From Jaminaea rosea (taxonomy: Eukaryota > Basidiomycota > Exobasidiomycetes > Microstromatales), in the NCBI RefSeq assembly GCF_003144245.1, contig NW_020289977.1:434001-498000 (forward strand): a stretch of 64,000 bases of DNA. The letters are read 5' to 3'. Below are positions 22,113 through 31,815 of the stretch, one piece after another. A model generated the notes under the pieces. That model did not search any database. It saw only the letters and a list, made by a program, of their open reading frames with translations, and had not been told where the DNA came from. Within the stretch, counting starts at the first letter, position 1, and the number at the start of each line of letters is the position of its first letter. The position numbers and the translations under genes are program-made.

Positions 22113-23387
22113 TCAAACCTCCTTGGCGGTAGTCGCAGCGCTGACCGTCGCCCCTGCACCCGCCCCTGCGGTGCCAGCCTTCTTTGGTCTACTCCTTCCC
22201 CACGCTACTCGAATCTGCTGCCCGCCCAACTCCATCTTAGCTGAACACCTCAAGGCAGCCTCTTCAGCCGCATGCCTCGTTCTGAAGTTGACAAAGGCGC
22301 ATTTGCTAGTCGCAACCAGTGTGATGGACTTGATTTGGTGTGGCTCGAGCGTCGAGACATTGCTCACGAACCAGGTCCGGATCTCTGCGTCTGTGATGCC
22401 TTCAGGGAGGGAGGAAAGGAAGAGGGATGTCTGCGTGCGTGAGAGGGAGGACAGGTTTGTTAGTAGATGATCGCCAGGAACCACGACCTGCCACCGCGAT
22501 CTGATACTCACCACCTCACGATCATCTGGGGGCGTCAGACCAGCATCCGACGCTGCACTGCTCAGCATCTTCTTTGCCACTGGATCGTTCCGGCCATGGA
22601 AGCGGTCCTTGATGTTTTGATTGCTGAGGTTGTTCTGCACAGGCAACTCGTGCCTAAACGGACAGGCATCCCCTCTCTTGCATTCCCCCTTTGCATAGAA
22701 GGAGCATAGATGCGGCTTGTTGCGATTGTAATTGGGCCCACCCGAGCGATTCCGAGCGAGCTGCTTGAGCATGTCATGGCCTGCAGACGTGGCAGGTCCA
22801 ATAGCTGAGAGAATCTGCGATCCAGAAGCGGCCGAGTCTGCGATCCTCGCCTCCTGATTATTGACGTAGTACTGCTTGTTGATGTCGCTCGTTGGCATCT
22901 GGCTCTTGAGGCCCAAGGCACTATCGCGGACCTGAACGGGTAGGCCATACTGCAGGTCAAGGACGCAGGTCTGGCAGACATTCTTGATGGTAGCGCAAGT
23001 GGTGCAAATCTCCGTCTTCTTGAAGCGTGAGCCCTGTCCTGGCTTCCAGCGAAAGACGGTAAAGGGCCTATCGCAGATCTGGCGGGCGAGGTGGCGGATG
23101 GCAGGGGCAAAGGTCAGCGCAAGCCCTAAGAATCTTCTCGCCATCATATTGTCGCTCCTGACACTCACCTTGCATTCCTTGCCGTAGCTCTGTTTGGTCA
23201 TGGTGATGAAAGGGTTGGGCCCCAAGCACGACTCGCAGAGGATGGGCGTTTCTGCCGTCTCTGAGCCACTGCTGGCCGAGCCGCCCTTATTGGCGGTCAT
23301 GTACGACTGCAAGTGCGAGCGGTAGTAGAGAGGGGTATCAGCTGAGCTACCTAGCGTAGTGAAGGGATGCCTCTCGTTGCTCACCAT
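22113..23387 (-). CDS. SLT11: Pre-mRNA splicing factor Slt11/Ecm2 (RBM22, Cwf5)
   Basis: RBM22/Slt11 contacts U6 snRNA and the intron in the catalytic spliceosome. The CDS is complement(join(22113..22430,22512..23078,23169..23387)), 367 aa. N-terminal zinc-binding segments match RBM22 closely: [60 protein letters not shown] and [13 protein letters not shown]. A CCCH finger follows ([19 protein letters not shown]), then an RRM ([20 protein letters not shown] to [12 protein letters not shown]). Both introns (90 and 81 nt) are multiples of three with no in-frame stop, and were removed because human RBM22 lacks those residues. The start is uncertain: ATG 23387 is the first in frame, but ATG 23300 gives an N terminus nearer RBM22 length, and GTGAGC right after ATG 23387 could be a leader intron donor. 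Confidence 0.9.
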   Translation of the reverse strand: [424 protein letters not shown]

Positions 23388-23687
23388 AATGGCCTGCTCC
23401 TCTGGTTTGGAATTGGAAGCGGAAGAAGGGATCAGGACGAGCTGAGCTGCGATTTGGACCTGGCTCACTCGACTCGGCCAAACGGAAACGCAGCCGCTGC
23501 TGCCGGGCGTCGCTCGACTCGAGAGTGGACTGCACTGCAGCCAGTCGAGAGATGGCACGCTCCCTCGTCGTCCGGGGTTGGCTTGGCTTGGCTTGGATTG
23601 CCTTCACTCCCTCCTTCCATCACCATCATCACCTTCTTCGACCTCGACATCACGCCTTGAGACATTCCCGCACAAGGCTTGGCGGCC
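23388..23687. other. Divergent promoter between SLT11 and the 7-TM gene
   Basis: About 300 bp separate the two divergent starts. A CT-rich tract (CTCCCTCCTTCCATCACC) lies about 80 bp before ATG 23688. Nothing else was recognised. Confidence 0.45.
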
Positions 23688-25943
23688 ATGCCGTCCATCA
23701 TGTCCACGGCAGCGCCCTCTTATCAGCCTGGACCTGGTCATGCTGCTGCGCGCCTATATCCATCGAGCGAGGGCCGGCTTGGTGGCGCCAAGCTTGCTGA
23801 CCAGGGGAATCTCGACCAACTGCTTCAGGGCCACGGAGCAGGCTCGAGTCCCAGCAATGGCAACGTATACTACCAGACGCCCAGCTACGAAGCTGCAGCG
23901 CCCACAAGCATACCCTCCATCGTCCAAGACGTGGTGCGCCGCCAAGTAGCAGAGGAAACCTTCACTGCCTCCAACACCTCGGAGCTTCCCACGTCGGCCA
24001 CGACAATCCAGGGTCAACCCTCGGCGACAGCAACTGCACTCTCACACCAGAATCTCCTGGCCATCATGCCAGACTTTGCCTTCTCCATGCCCGCTCAAAT
24101 CGTAGTCGCGGGAATCAACATCGCCCTCGTCTCGGTCCTAGGTGTCCACCTCCTCTTCACCGTCCACTACCACCTGCCCTTAAGTCGCGCCAACTGGAGT
24201 CTGCAAATCAGCAGCACCCTCATCCTGTTGATCAACTTGAGCGTTCACCTCAATACCAATCTGACCTCCCTCGAGGCAAAGAGCCACCAGTGGCCATTCA
24301 TGTTTCCCTACCTCGCGTCCGGCCTCCCACCAGGGGACGGATCATGGACCAAAGTGCAGGAAGCCTTCTTCCTACTCATGCGGGCAATCACTACCGTTTT
24401 GATCCACCTGACGCACATCCAGTTCCTCACTCTCCTCTTCCCCTCGGCACTCGAGGCCCGTCTCATCCTCTGGATGCTCGGCCCCCTAGCCATTGCGGCT
24501 GCCGGGATGGAGTTCACCTGGCTCTCTCCGGAGGATGATGTCAAGACTTCCGATTTGGGCGACGCCATCCGCAACATATGCAACAGTACTCTCACATTGC
24601 TATACACCTGCGCCCTCATCATCTGGGGCGGTCTCGTCAATCGACGAAGAGCATGGCGCTCAGATGGCGGGACCGCAGCCTTCGGCGGCGGAGCTATGGG
24701 GCTTGCCGTCATGAACACGGCGATGTCCTTTGTCCAGATTCGCTACGACCGGCTATGGTGGTTGCCAGACATCTGCTGGACTTTGACCATCTGGCAGTCA
24801 TGGCTGGGCTTTTGGTGGTGGTGCGGCGCTGGTATGGGAATCGGTGAGGTCGAGGATCGAGCAGAACGCGAGGCGAGACGAAAGAAGAGGAGGGAGAAGA
24901 TCAAGAGGAAATTAGAAAAGGAGGAGAGGCAAAGAAGGAAAGCAGAGCAGGCTGCGGAGGATGGGTCTGACGTGTTGTTGGGCATCAAGAGGATCAAGGA
25001 CAAGATTACCTTGACGACGACGTCCGAGGGCGGTTTGAAGGACTCTACGCTCAGTAGGAGGATCAGGGGCAAAGCAGAGGCAAGCACGGAGAACGAAGAT
25101 ATTGAGCTTCGCGAAATTGCCACGCATGCAGAGGAAGGTCAGGACGATGCTGCTGCGGGCGAACAGCCAGACCGTCAGGCCGGTCGAGACGGTCCTGCCC
25201 TCACCAGCGTCTCGGTCGTAGACGATCACCGCACGCAGGACGGATCATCGGACTCCAACCCCACGACCTCCGCCCAGACAGGCCCCACGCACAGCCACTC
25301 TGGCTGGATGGGTCGCGTGGGCGAGATGGTTGATCACTACCAACCGTCCTTTATCCGTCGACGCATGCGTAGGTTGCGGATCGCGCACGCGGCAGCTGCC
25401 AAGAAGGCAGCGACGGAACAGACCATCCTGCGCAATCAAGTACTCAATGCCAATCGCCAGCCTGGACTTCGAGCTATGATGTTCGATCATGCTGCGCAGG
25501 CGCAGGGATCGGGCCCAGGACAGGGTGGAGGAGGGAGATCGTCAAGACGAGCATCAGCCGTGCCACAACGAGGGCACGGAGCAGAAGGGGAGGCATCACG
25601 AGACAGCGGTGCCCGACGTGCGAGCAGTCTTGCCTCAGCGAATCCCTTCGCAAGCAGCACTCGCGTTGCCACTACCGCCACGAGCCCTTCGAGTGATGGG
25701 GGGCCTGCCCTCGCTGGGGATCAGCGCTCCGTCCTTGCGCGAGCGAGTCAGGACGGGTGTGATGGCGGGGAGCAGGATCAGGAGTGGATCGATGAGCGCC
25801 ATGGAGAGGAGGACAGGGACGAGGATGAGGACGATTCGCCAGGGTCGGGCACTGCGCAGCCAGTGGCCGAGGAAGTAAGAAGAGCCCGCTGGAGGCAGGG
25901 CATCGACAGGGTGAGATTAAGGGACAGGCAGAGATATGATTGA
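23688..25943 (+). CDS. Seven-transmembrane protein with long cytosolic tail, function unknown
   Basis: I do not recognise this 751-aa, single-exon protein. About 115 polar residues precede seven hydrophobic segments: IVVAGINIALVSVLGVHLLF, LQISSTLILLINLSVHL, LMRAITTVLIHLTHIQFLTL, LILWMLGPLAIAAAGMEFTW, LTLLYTCALIIWGGLV, GAMGLAVMNTAMSFVQI and DICWTLTIWQSWLGFWWW. Directly after the last comes a very basic helix (EREARRKKRREKIKRKLEKE) and then a disordered 350-residue tail. A 7-TM core, a basic juxtamembrane helix and a long tail recall fungal sensor or receptor-like proteins (PalH and G-protein-coupled types), but no diagnostic motif was found, so no family is claimed. ATG 23688 is the first ATG in frame; 23700 is an alternative. 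Confidence 0.8.
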   Translation: MPSIMSTAAPSYQPGPGHAAARLYPSSEGRLGGAKLADQGNLDQLLQGHGAGSSPSNGNVYYQTPSYEAAAPTSIPSIVQDVVRRQVAEETFTASNTSELPTSATTIQGQPSATATALSHQNLLAIMPDFAFSMPAQIVVAGINIALVSVLGVHLLFTVHYHLPLSRANWSLQISSTLILLINLSVHLNTNLTSLEAKSHQWPFMFPYLASGLPPGDGSWTKVQEAFFLLMRAITTVLIHLTHIQFLTLLFPSALEARLILWMLGPLAIAAAGMEFTWLSPEDDVKTSDLGDAIRNICNSTLTLLYTCALIIWGGLVNRRRAWRSDGGTAAFGGGAMGLAVMNTAMSFVQIRYDRLWWLPDICWTLTIWQSWLGFWWWCGAGMGIGEVEDRAEREARRKKRREKIKRKLEKEERQRRKAEQAAEDGSDVLLGIKRIKDKITLTTTSEGGLKDSTLSRRIRGKAEASTENEDIELREIATHAEEGQDDAAAGEQPDRQAGRDGPALTSVSVVDDHRTQDGSSDSNPTTSAQTGPTHSHSGWMGRVGEMVDHYQPSFIRRRMRRLRIAHAAAAKKAATEQTILRNQVLNANRQPGLRAMMFDHAAQAQGSGPGQGGGGRSSRRASAVPQRGHGAEGEASRDSGARRASSLASANPFASSTRVATTATSPSSDGGPALAGDQRSVLARASQDGCDGGEQDQEWIDERHGEEDRDEDEDDSPGSGTAQPVAEEVRRARWRQGIDRVRLRDRQRYD

Positions 25944-26478
25944 TGTTTCGACTTGCCTGTGCTTGCTTCTTGAGCTTGAGTTGACACGACACGACAATGT
26001 ATTACTAGATGTGGTCTTCTCGACAAGGCAATGTGGCTGATGTTGTGACGGAAGATGATGTCGGCCAGTGAGGGGCACGAGGCGATCGACTGGGCGTGAA
26101 CTGGTTCTGTGCAACCTGAGTCCTGCTCCTCGATAACAATATGGTCTACATTGGCGGAGAAGTACGATCGTATTGCAATAGATCAGGCCATGACGCCTCC
26201 TGGATGATGGAGAGTAGAGTAGAATCGGCGGCAGCGGCTACTTCGCCTCGGCGTCACGTCAATGCGCGATGCATGCTATTTTGAGGGAGGCGCCTCAGTG
26301 TGATGGATGATAGAGAACGGGGAATGGATAGAGTAGGCGAGCGAGTCCGTAAGATGATCGTGATGGCGAAGACGGGCCGATGGGACGGCGACTTGCGATG
26401 CTGTTTGATGGTGGCGGCGAAGAAGCCCCTGCTGCCGCTCCTGCGGGGCTTCCTCCAAACCCTCATTGTCGATCCCGC
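25944..26478. other. Intergenic between convergent genes, 535 bp
   Basis: Both flanking genes end here, so the stretch should hold two 3' ends. It is less GC-rich than its surroundings. No coding or RNA feature was recognised. Confidence 0.5.
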
Positions 26479-28827
26479 TCAATGCTTCTTCTTGTTCTTC
26501 TTCTTTTTGTTCTTTCCGCCGCCGCCACCACCACCACCACCACCGCCACCGCCAGTAGTCTTCTTGGACCCCTCCCCGTGGCCTGACGATGCGTCTTTGT
26601 TCCCCTCCTCGCCGCCACTCTTCCCCTTGGCATCCACTGAATTACTCCTCGACATCTCCGGGCTAGCCTCGCGTGGAATGTCCTCTGGCTGCAGCACGGC
26701 AGCGGGACCAGAGTTGCCGGGGCCGAGCTCGACGATGATCGGCTTCTGTGAAGAGGTATCGTCGTCTTTGCCATCTTTGCCTCCTGACGCCTCTGTCGCC
26801 TTTGATGCATATGTGCCGGAGGCGGCACTCGACTGTGCTTGCGGCTGTCCGGATGATGAGGAGGCCCCTTGCTGCTGTTGCTCTTGCTTTGTCTCCTCCT
26901 TGCCGGACTGTCGCTCCGCATCCTCCGGAATGCTCACGTCAACCAGATTCTCCTGCGGACCAGCCGTCATACCGGCTGCCGGTCGTGCAGCCCCTTCTGC
27001 CAGTGCGGGCGGGAGGGTTTCATTCCTGACCGCAACCCCGCCGGGGCGTCCCCTCGCAGGCGAAGACGTACGACGCTCGTCCGTTGCTGCGGGAGAATCG
27101 CGGTCGGCGGGCGATGAAGAGACTGGGCTGCCCGTCTCCATCGTGTTGTGACGGGAGAGGGACTTGACACGAGTCTTGGGCGAGTAGACGTCCGACGCTC
27201 GGCGTGAGGTCATCCCGGCTTGGCCTTGACCTGCTTGCTGCCCATCAGGGTATGGACCTGGCGAGGCGGTGCGTTTGATCTGTACCTTATCCATCGCACG
27301 ACCATTGCTACCGCTGGTCGTCTTGGTAAGGCTGCCGGCCAGACCGCCTGCGGCACTGCCGTCCTCCTTTGGCGCCGAGGGAATCCCGCCCGTCTTGCTG
27401 GCTGGTACGCCGTAGCTTGAGCGCAGAGGCGTGCGAGCCGGGCCGCCAAACTTGCGACGACGCTCAATGATTCCCTTGATGAGCGGAGCCCATGCGCCGG
27501 GCGCGCCCTTTTGCTGAGAGGGGTCACGACGCTGTACCGGTACCTTGATCGTATTGCTGTAAATGGTGTCGAACTCGTCGACGATTTCTTCGCCGATCAT
27601 CTCTTCGATTACGTCCTCGAGGGTGACGACGCCCATTGCTCCCTTTGACTCGCCAGGTGCGGAGGAGACGAGGAGCATGTGGGAGCGTCCTTGTTGGAAG
27701 TAGTTGAGGCAGTCCAGGAGGGTGAGTTCGGGGCTTGCTTCAGGCAAGGGGGTAAGGGTGAACCACGAAACGGGCATAGCGTCTTCTGGGTCGTATTGGA
27801 TGAGCTTCTTCACGAGCAGCATGCCGAGAATGGCATCCTTCTTTCCTGGTTCGTGAACGGGGACACGGGAATAGCCCGAGTTGACAAGCTTGCTCACACC
27901 CTCATCATCGAGGACTGTGTCTGCCGAGAGAATGAAGACATCTTCGATGGGCGTCATGACGTCCTTGACTGTCTTGTCATTGAGGTCGAGGACGGCGCGG
28001 ATAATGGTCACTTCGTCCTCGCTCAGGTTCTCTGCACCCAGCGTTTGGTGCAGGGAGACAAACGTTTTGAGTTCGGCTTTGCGATACGTCGTGCCGTGGT
28101 CTTCGCCCAGGCACCAGTCCAGGAGCTTGGCAGTGGGCCAGGCAACGGGAGCAAAGACGAGCATCGTGAGGTTGACGAGGGGAGCACAGAAGGCGCCAAT
28201 GGCCAGACCATAGCGAGCACAGACCGATTGCGGAACCTGGGCAGCGGGGGCCGAGGAAACAGCAGGTCAGTAAATGACGAGCACTCGACGCTGTACGGTC
28301 ATACATACGATTTCGCCAAAGATGACGATGAGAATCGTCGATGTGAAGACGGCCGCGAGTCCACCACCAAAGTCGCTGAGGAAGACGGGCAGCGTCTCGT
28401 TGACGATGACGTTTCCCAGCAGCAAGACAACGAGAACCCAATGTTTTCCCTTTGCGAGAAGCCTGAGCACTTTAGAAGCTCTGCGCCTCTCAAGGTCTGT
28501 GCCCGAGCTCGAGAGGACTTGAAGGTGCAGCTCATCGAGTCCCATGAGAGCGAGCGTCAGGCCGGCAAAGATGCCTCCCAAGGCGACGAGGCCAGCAACG
28601 CCGAGCAAGTCGATGATGAGCTGACCAGTAGAGCGTGGACCCTCATCTTCGTCGTGGTGCCTTGATGCGGAGAAGGGGAGCTGGTGATGATCACGTCCAA
28701 CGACAGGGGCTGCAAGGGCGTGGCCGAGGGCAGTCGAGAGGACGATGGCTAACTTGACAAAGGGCTGCGCCCTGACTCGATTAGAGTCGAGGGGCGACGA
28801 ATAGCCCAGCGATGACATGGATGCCAT
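26479..28827 (-). CDS. MAM3: CNNM/Mam3 family membrane protein (DUF21 plus CBS pair)
   Basis: Yeast Mam3 is a vacuolar member of the CNNM/CorC family, linked to magnesium and manganese homeostasis. The CDS is complement(join(26479..28236,28309..28827)), 758 aa; the 72-nt intron (GTATGT donor) joins [17 protein letters not shown]. The order is a hydrophobic N-terminal segment ([20 protein letters not shown]), the DUF21 transmembrane domain ([40 protein letters not shown]), then a CBS pair from about residue 263 ([20 protein letters not shown] to [20 protein letters not shown]). The C-terminal 340 residues are disordered and end in a run of thirteen glycines followed by a lysine-rich tail ([11 protein letters not shown]). 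ATG 28827 is the first true ATG; the frame above opens only with GTG. Confidence 0.9.
26519..26552. repeat. Glycine-codon microsatellite in MAM3
   Basis: An imperfect CCR trinucleotide run (minus-strand GGY/GGN codons) encodes thirteen consecutive glycines near the C terminus of the CNNM protein. Such runs tend to vary in length between strains; that is general knowledge, not seen here. Confidence 0.7.
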
Positions 28828-29137
28828 CTGGAGGATGATGTTGCAGGGATACGGATGAAGGGTAAGGATGGAGCGAGGAGAGAAGAAGCTTGCACTCTCA
28901 CTCACTCACTCTCGCACCCTCCCTGCGGCCTCCTCGGCAGCCCGCCGTCATCCTGCTGCACTCGCATCGACCTGAGCGGCGACGCCGCTGCCGCCCGCCC
29001 GCCTGCCCGCCGTCTCTCTCATGACGGAAGCAGCTCCTCCTTGGCGATCAAGGGTCGGCCCGATCCATCCTCTACGAGGCAGCCTCATCAAAAAGGCTTC
29101 GCAAGGAGCATAGCACAGCACACGGCCAGCTATCATC
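28828..29137. other. Divergent promoter between MAM3 and the small membrane-protein gene
   Basis: The 310 bp contain CTCACTCACTCACTCTC and CCCGCC-type low-complexity tracts. No other coding sequence was found. Confidence 0.4.
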
Positions 29138-29491
29138 ATGGCAAGGGTCATTTTGACGCCTGATCAGAGGAGGCTGAGGGTGGGTGCCACCAGCGTGGAA
29201 GCCTTTAGGTTCGAGTTAGAGCTGGATCGCTGATCTTCTCTGTCCCTTCAGATGATGATGCTCTCCCTCCCTCTAGCCGTGGCGTCTGGATGTGAGTCGG
29301 AAGAGCAAAGTCAATGATTGTCCATCTCACACTCTCTCTCCCCCGCAGTCGTCTTGTACAAGCGCCTCTACCTCGGCGAGGAACAGCGTCATCTGCATCC
29401 CGGGGATCGCATCGCAAGCAAGCCAGCTTCCACCCACCGGGAGCCAACATCACCTCCGCCGCCACGTCCATCGTCTGGCCCGTCACAATGA
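29138..29491 (+). CDS. Small single-TM protein (74 aa) encoded by three short exons
   Basis: This gene is assembled from exons too short to stand out: join(29138..29179,29252..29291,29349..29491). The product begins MARVILTPDQRRLR, continues with a hydrophobic segment MMMLSLPLAVASGFVLY, then KRLYLGEEQRHLHPGDR and a Pro/Ser-rich tail. All three exons keep phase. The donors are GTGGGT and GTGAGT, and the acceptors follow pyrimidine tracts (CTGTCCCTTCAG, CTCCCCCGCAG). The introns are 72 and 57 nt. A short basic N terminus, one membrane helix and a positively charged flank suggest an organelle membrane protein, perhaps mitochondrial; that is inference. I do not recognise a family. Three consecutive ATGs open exon 2 and could serve as starts of a shorter form. 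Confidence 0.55.
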
Positions 29492-29706
29492 ATCAGAATG
29501 CTTCTTTCGAAACGACCTCGTCTGTCTAGCCCTTTCTCTGCTCTCGTGTAGCTCGTAGCCTCGGCCGTCGTTGCTCGTGCTCGTAGACTTGCCGACTAGG
29601 CGCAGTGACGCAGAGCCACGAGGCGTCGCCCAATCCAGCCGCCTCCACTCTGCCCGCCTTCGCAGCACACGACGTCGCTCCCTCTGCGCTTCGATTGGCG
29701 AGCAAA

Positions 29707-30498
29707 ATGTCCTCTTCTTACCCTCCACCACCAACTCGTCGCAGACTACCTCCCGAACCAAAGCCAGAGCCAGACACTAAGTCGACGCTCTATTCTTCCT
29801 CTCCGCATCACAAGCTAGACGCAAAAGCGCGCAAGGCACGTCACTACACCGATCCCACTTGGGCGCTTCTCTCTTTACTCGCCCTCGCTCTCATTTACTG
29901 GTCTTGGCCTGGTGTTGAAAAGCCTTGGACGCCTCGAAGCAACAAAGCATCCTCCTCAGTACCTGCTTGCAACTGTCAGCAATCTGCATCTACCATGCCT
30001 TGGCAAACAACCTTCACTCTCTCATCGCCTGGCAAGGGCTGCCATCTCGTCACCAATGAGGTGTCAAAGCACATCGCCGAAGGCCTCAAGGGCACGAAGG
30101 TGGGCATCTTGCACCTCTTCATTCAGCACACGTCAGCCGGTCTTTCCATCAGTGAGTACACCTCTTCTTTCCGGCCCCTCTTTGCTCTCACTTGAGCTAA
30201 CCTATTCTGCCATGCCCCCGCCCCTCCTTCCCCTGCAGACGAGAACTTCGACCGCGACGTCCGCACGGACATGACCATGGCGTTTGACAAGATCGTTCCT
30301 GACTCGTGGCCGTGGGTCCACACCGATGAGGGACCAGACGACTCGTCTTCCCACACCAAAGCCACTTTGTGTGGCAGCTCCGTCTCGGTGCCCATCACGG
30401 ACGGCAGGCTCAACCTGGGGACATGGCAGGGAATCTACTTGTGCGAGTTCAGGAAGGCGAAGCACTCTAGGAGGATTGTGGCTACTGTCACGCCGTAA
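29707..30498 (+). CDS. YjbQ/UPF0047 family protein with N-terminal membrane anchor
   Basis: YjbQ proteins form a small beta-rich fold; the bacterial member has been linked to thiamine-phosphate synthesis as a side activity, and the main role is unclear. The CDS is join(29707..30151,30239..30498), 234 aa. The 87-nt intron splits an Asn codon within the signature, giving HTSAGLSI-NENFDRDVRTDM. The other family block is GTWQGIYLCEFRKAKHSRRI at the C terminus. The bacterial protein is about 138 aa. Here about 95 extra residues precede the domain, including a hydrophobic helix WALLSLLALALIYWSWPGV at about 57-75. ATG 29707 is the first ATG in frame. The gene converges on BET2 with only 81 bp between stop codons. 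Confidence 0.87.
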
Positions 30499-30579
30499 AG
30501 TGCAAAATGCAGATATGATGTACAAGGTTGAGTGGAATGGCCAAGAAGAAATTCCAAATCCTCATTAAGCTACCGATCC

Positions 30580-31727
30580 TCAGCTACTTGGCTTTATCAG
30601 CGCTCGCTGGTACGGTCTCTCCATGCCCAGCTCACGCACCACGCGCTGCGGCATGGCATAGACTGGGTCGATGGGCTGCAGACCCTCATGTCCCAATAGA
30701 GAGAGGCCAGCGCACCCAAAGAAGGTATGATAGACGTCGCTCACGTTGCCCGGTCGGTCTGCGATGCCTCCGAGGTCCGGGTCCTGGGCGCAAGAAAGAT
30801 GTGAAGTCAGAATGATGGGAGCTATTCAAATATGGTCGTCGACGCTCCTCAGACTCACCTGTGCCGACAAAATGAACCGTCTCAACTTCTCCCCGTCAAT
30901 CCAGTCCAATTTCCTCAAGATACTGAGTGAGCTCAGTACCCACCACGAATAGCAGACGTCCTCCAACTTCTGTGGGCGGCCATTCAAGCCACCACCGGGC
31001 AGCTGACGCTCTGAGAGCCAGGCGGCGGCGCGCTGTCCCTGGTAGGGCAGGCGATCTAATGAGGAGAGGATGGAGAGAATGCCCAGGCACGTAAAGGCTG
31101 TACGGTCGAACGGATGAGGAGCGTCAGATTCAGACAGAGTAGAGCGTGGCAGGTGAATCGCAGACTCACCTTGAGCAGCATGGCTCTCAGCTCCTTGCAC
31201 CCGCCCGAACCCGCCATCGAAATTCACGCAGCTCAATACGCCCTGCACCGCTCTCTCCTTATCCAGCCTGTCCAATGCACTCAGATGCGCCAGAGCATTC
31301 ACGGCGCAATAGAGGAAACGATTGTCCTCCTCTAGTCGCGACCGATCTCCGTAAAGAAGTCCCGTGACTGGGTTGAAGAGCGAGAGAATAAACGCCACCG
31401 TCGCCTCTCGATCTGGCAAGTCTTCCAAACGTCCCTTGATGGCCAAAACCTGCACGGCTGAGCAGGTGCTCAACACATGTGCGTCATGACCTGGGAAGCT
31501 CCCGAAGCCCCCTGAGCTTGCATCGTAGCATGATCGCACGAAATCAACCAGATCTTGTGCGGGAAGGAGAGAGGAGCCTGGCGACATGAGCTCGAGGGCG
31601 GCGAGGCCCCAGTAGACGCCATTGAGGCGTAGGTGTGTGGTGAGGTGGTAGGAGAGGGACGTCGTTTTGGATGAGAGCCGGAGAATGTGCTGAATGTGGA
31701 GCTGGGTGAGGAGGGTGGTATCGGGGT
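30580..31727 (-). CDS. BET2: Rab geranylgeranyltransferase beta subunit (Bet2) portion of a probable fused gene
   Basis: Bet2 with Bet4 attaches geranylgeranyl groups to the C-terminal cysteines of Rab GTPases delivered by the escort protein. The exons here are complement(join(30580..30783,30859..31097,31170..31727)), about 333 residues. The match is near full length: LLTQLHIQHILRL, HLRLNGVYWGLAALELM, GGFGSFPGHDAHVLSTCSAV, SCVNFDGGFGRVQGAESHAA, RQLPGGGLNGRPQKLEDVCY, GGIADRPGNVSDVYHTFFGC and PVYAMP. The zinc ligands D and C (EDVCYSWW) and H (VYHTFF) are present. Two introns (72 and 75 nt) fit exactly. The 5' end is the anomaly: the frame beginning DPDTTLL has no in-frame ATG before a stop, and nearby ATGs (31776 and 31749) are out of phase. 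A 96-nt intron (31728-31823) joins it in phase to the EF-hand exons upstream on the same strand, so both are best read as one gene of 555 aa. Confidence 0.85.
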
Positions 31728-31815
31728 CTGCGTGCGAAGCTGCGAGTCATGATCAGGCGGAGTGGGGCAATTCATGCTAGATTAGATCGTGATTGTAAGT
31801 CAAGAAGTGCGACAG

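Noticed and set aside
27679-28665. Plus-strand open frame of 328 codons
   Set aside because: It is antisense to MAM3, whose minus-strand frame carries the CBS and DUF21 domains. The plus frame has only mirrored composition.
31470-31775. ATG-started minus frame (MNCPTPPDHD) as the N terminus of Bet2
   Set aside because: It is out of phase with the Bet2 frame and no GT donor lies between its ATG and the Bet2 coding sequence to correct the phase.
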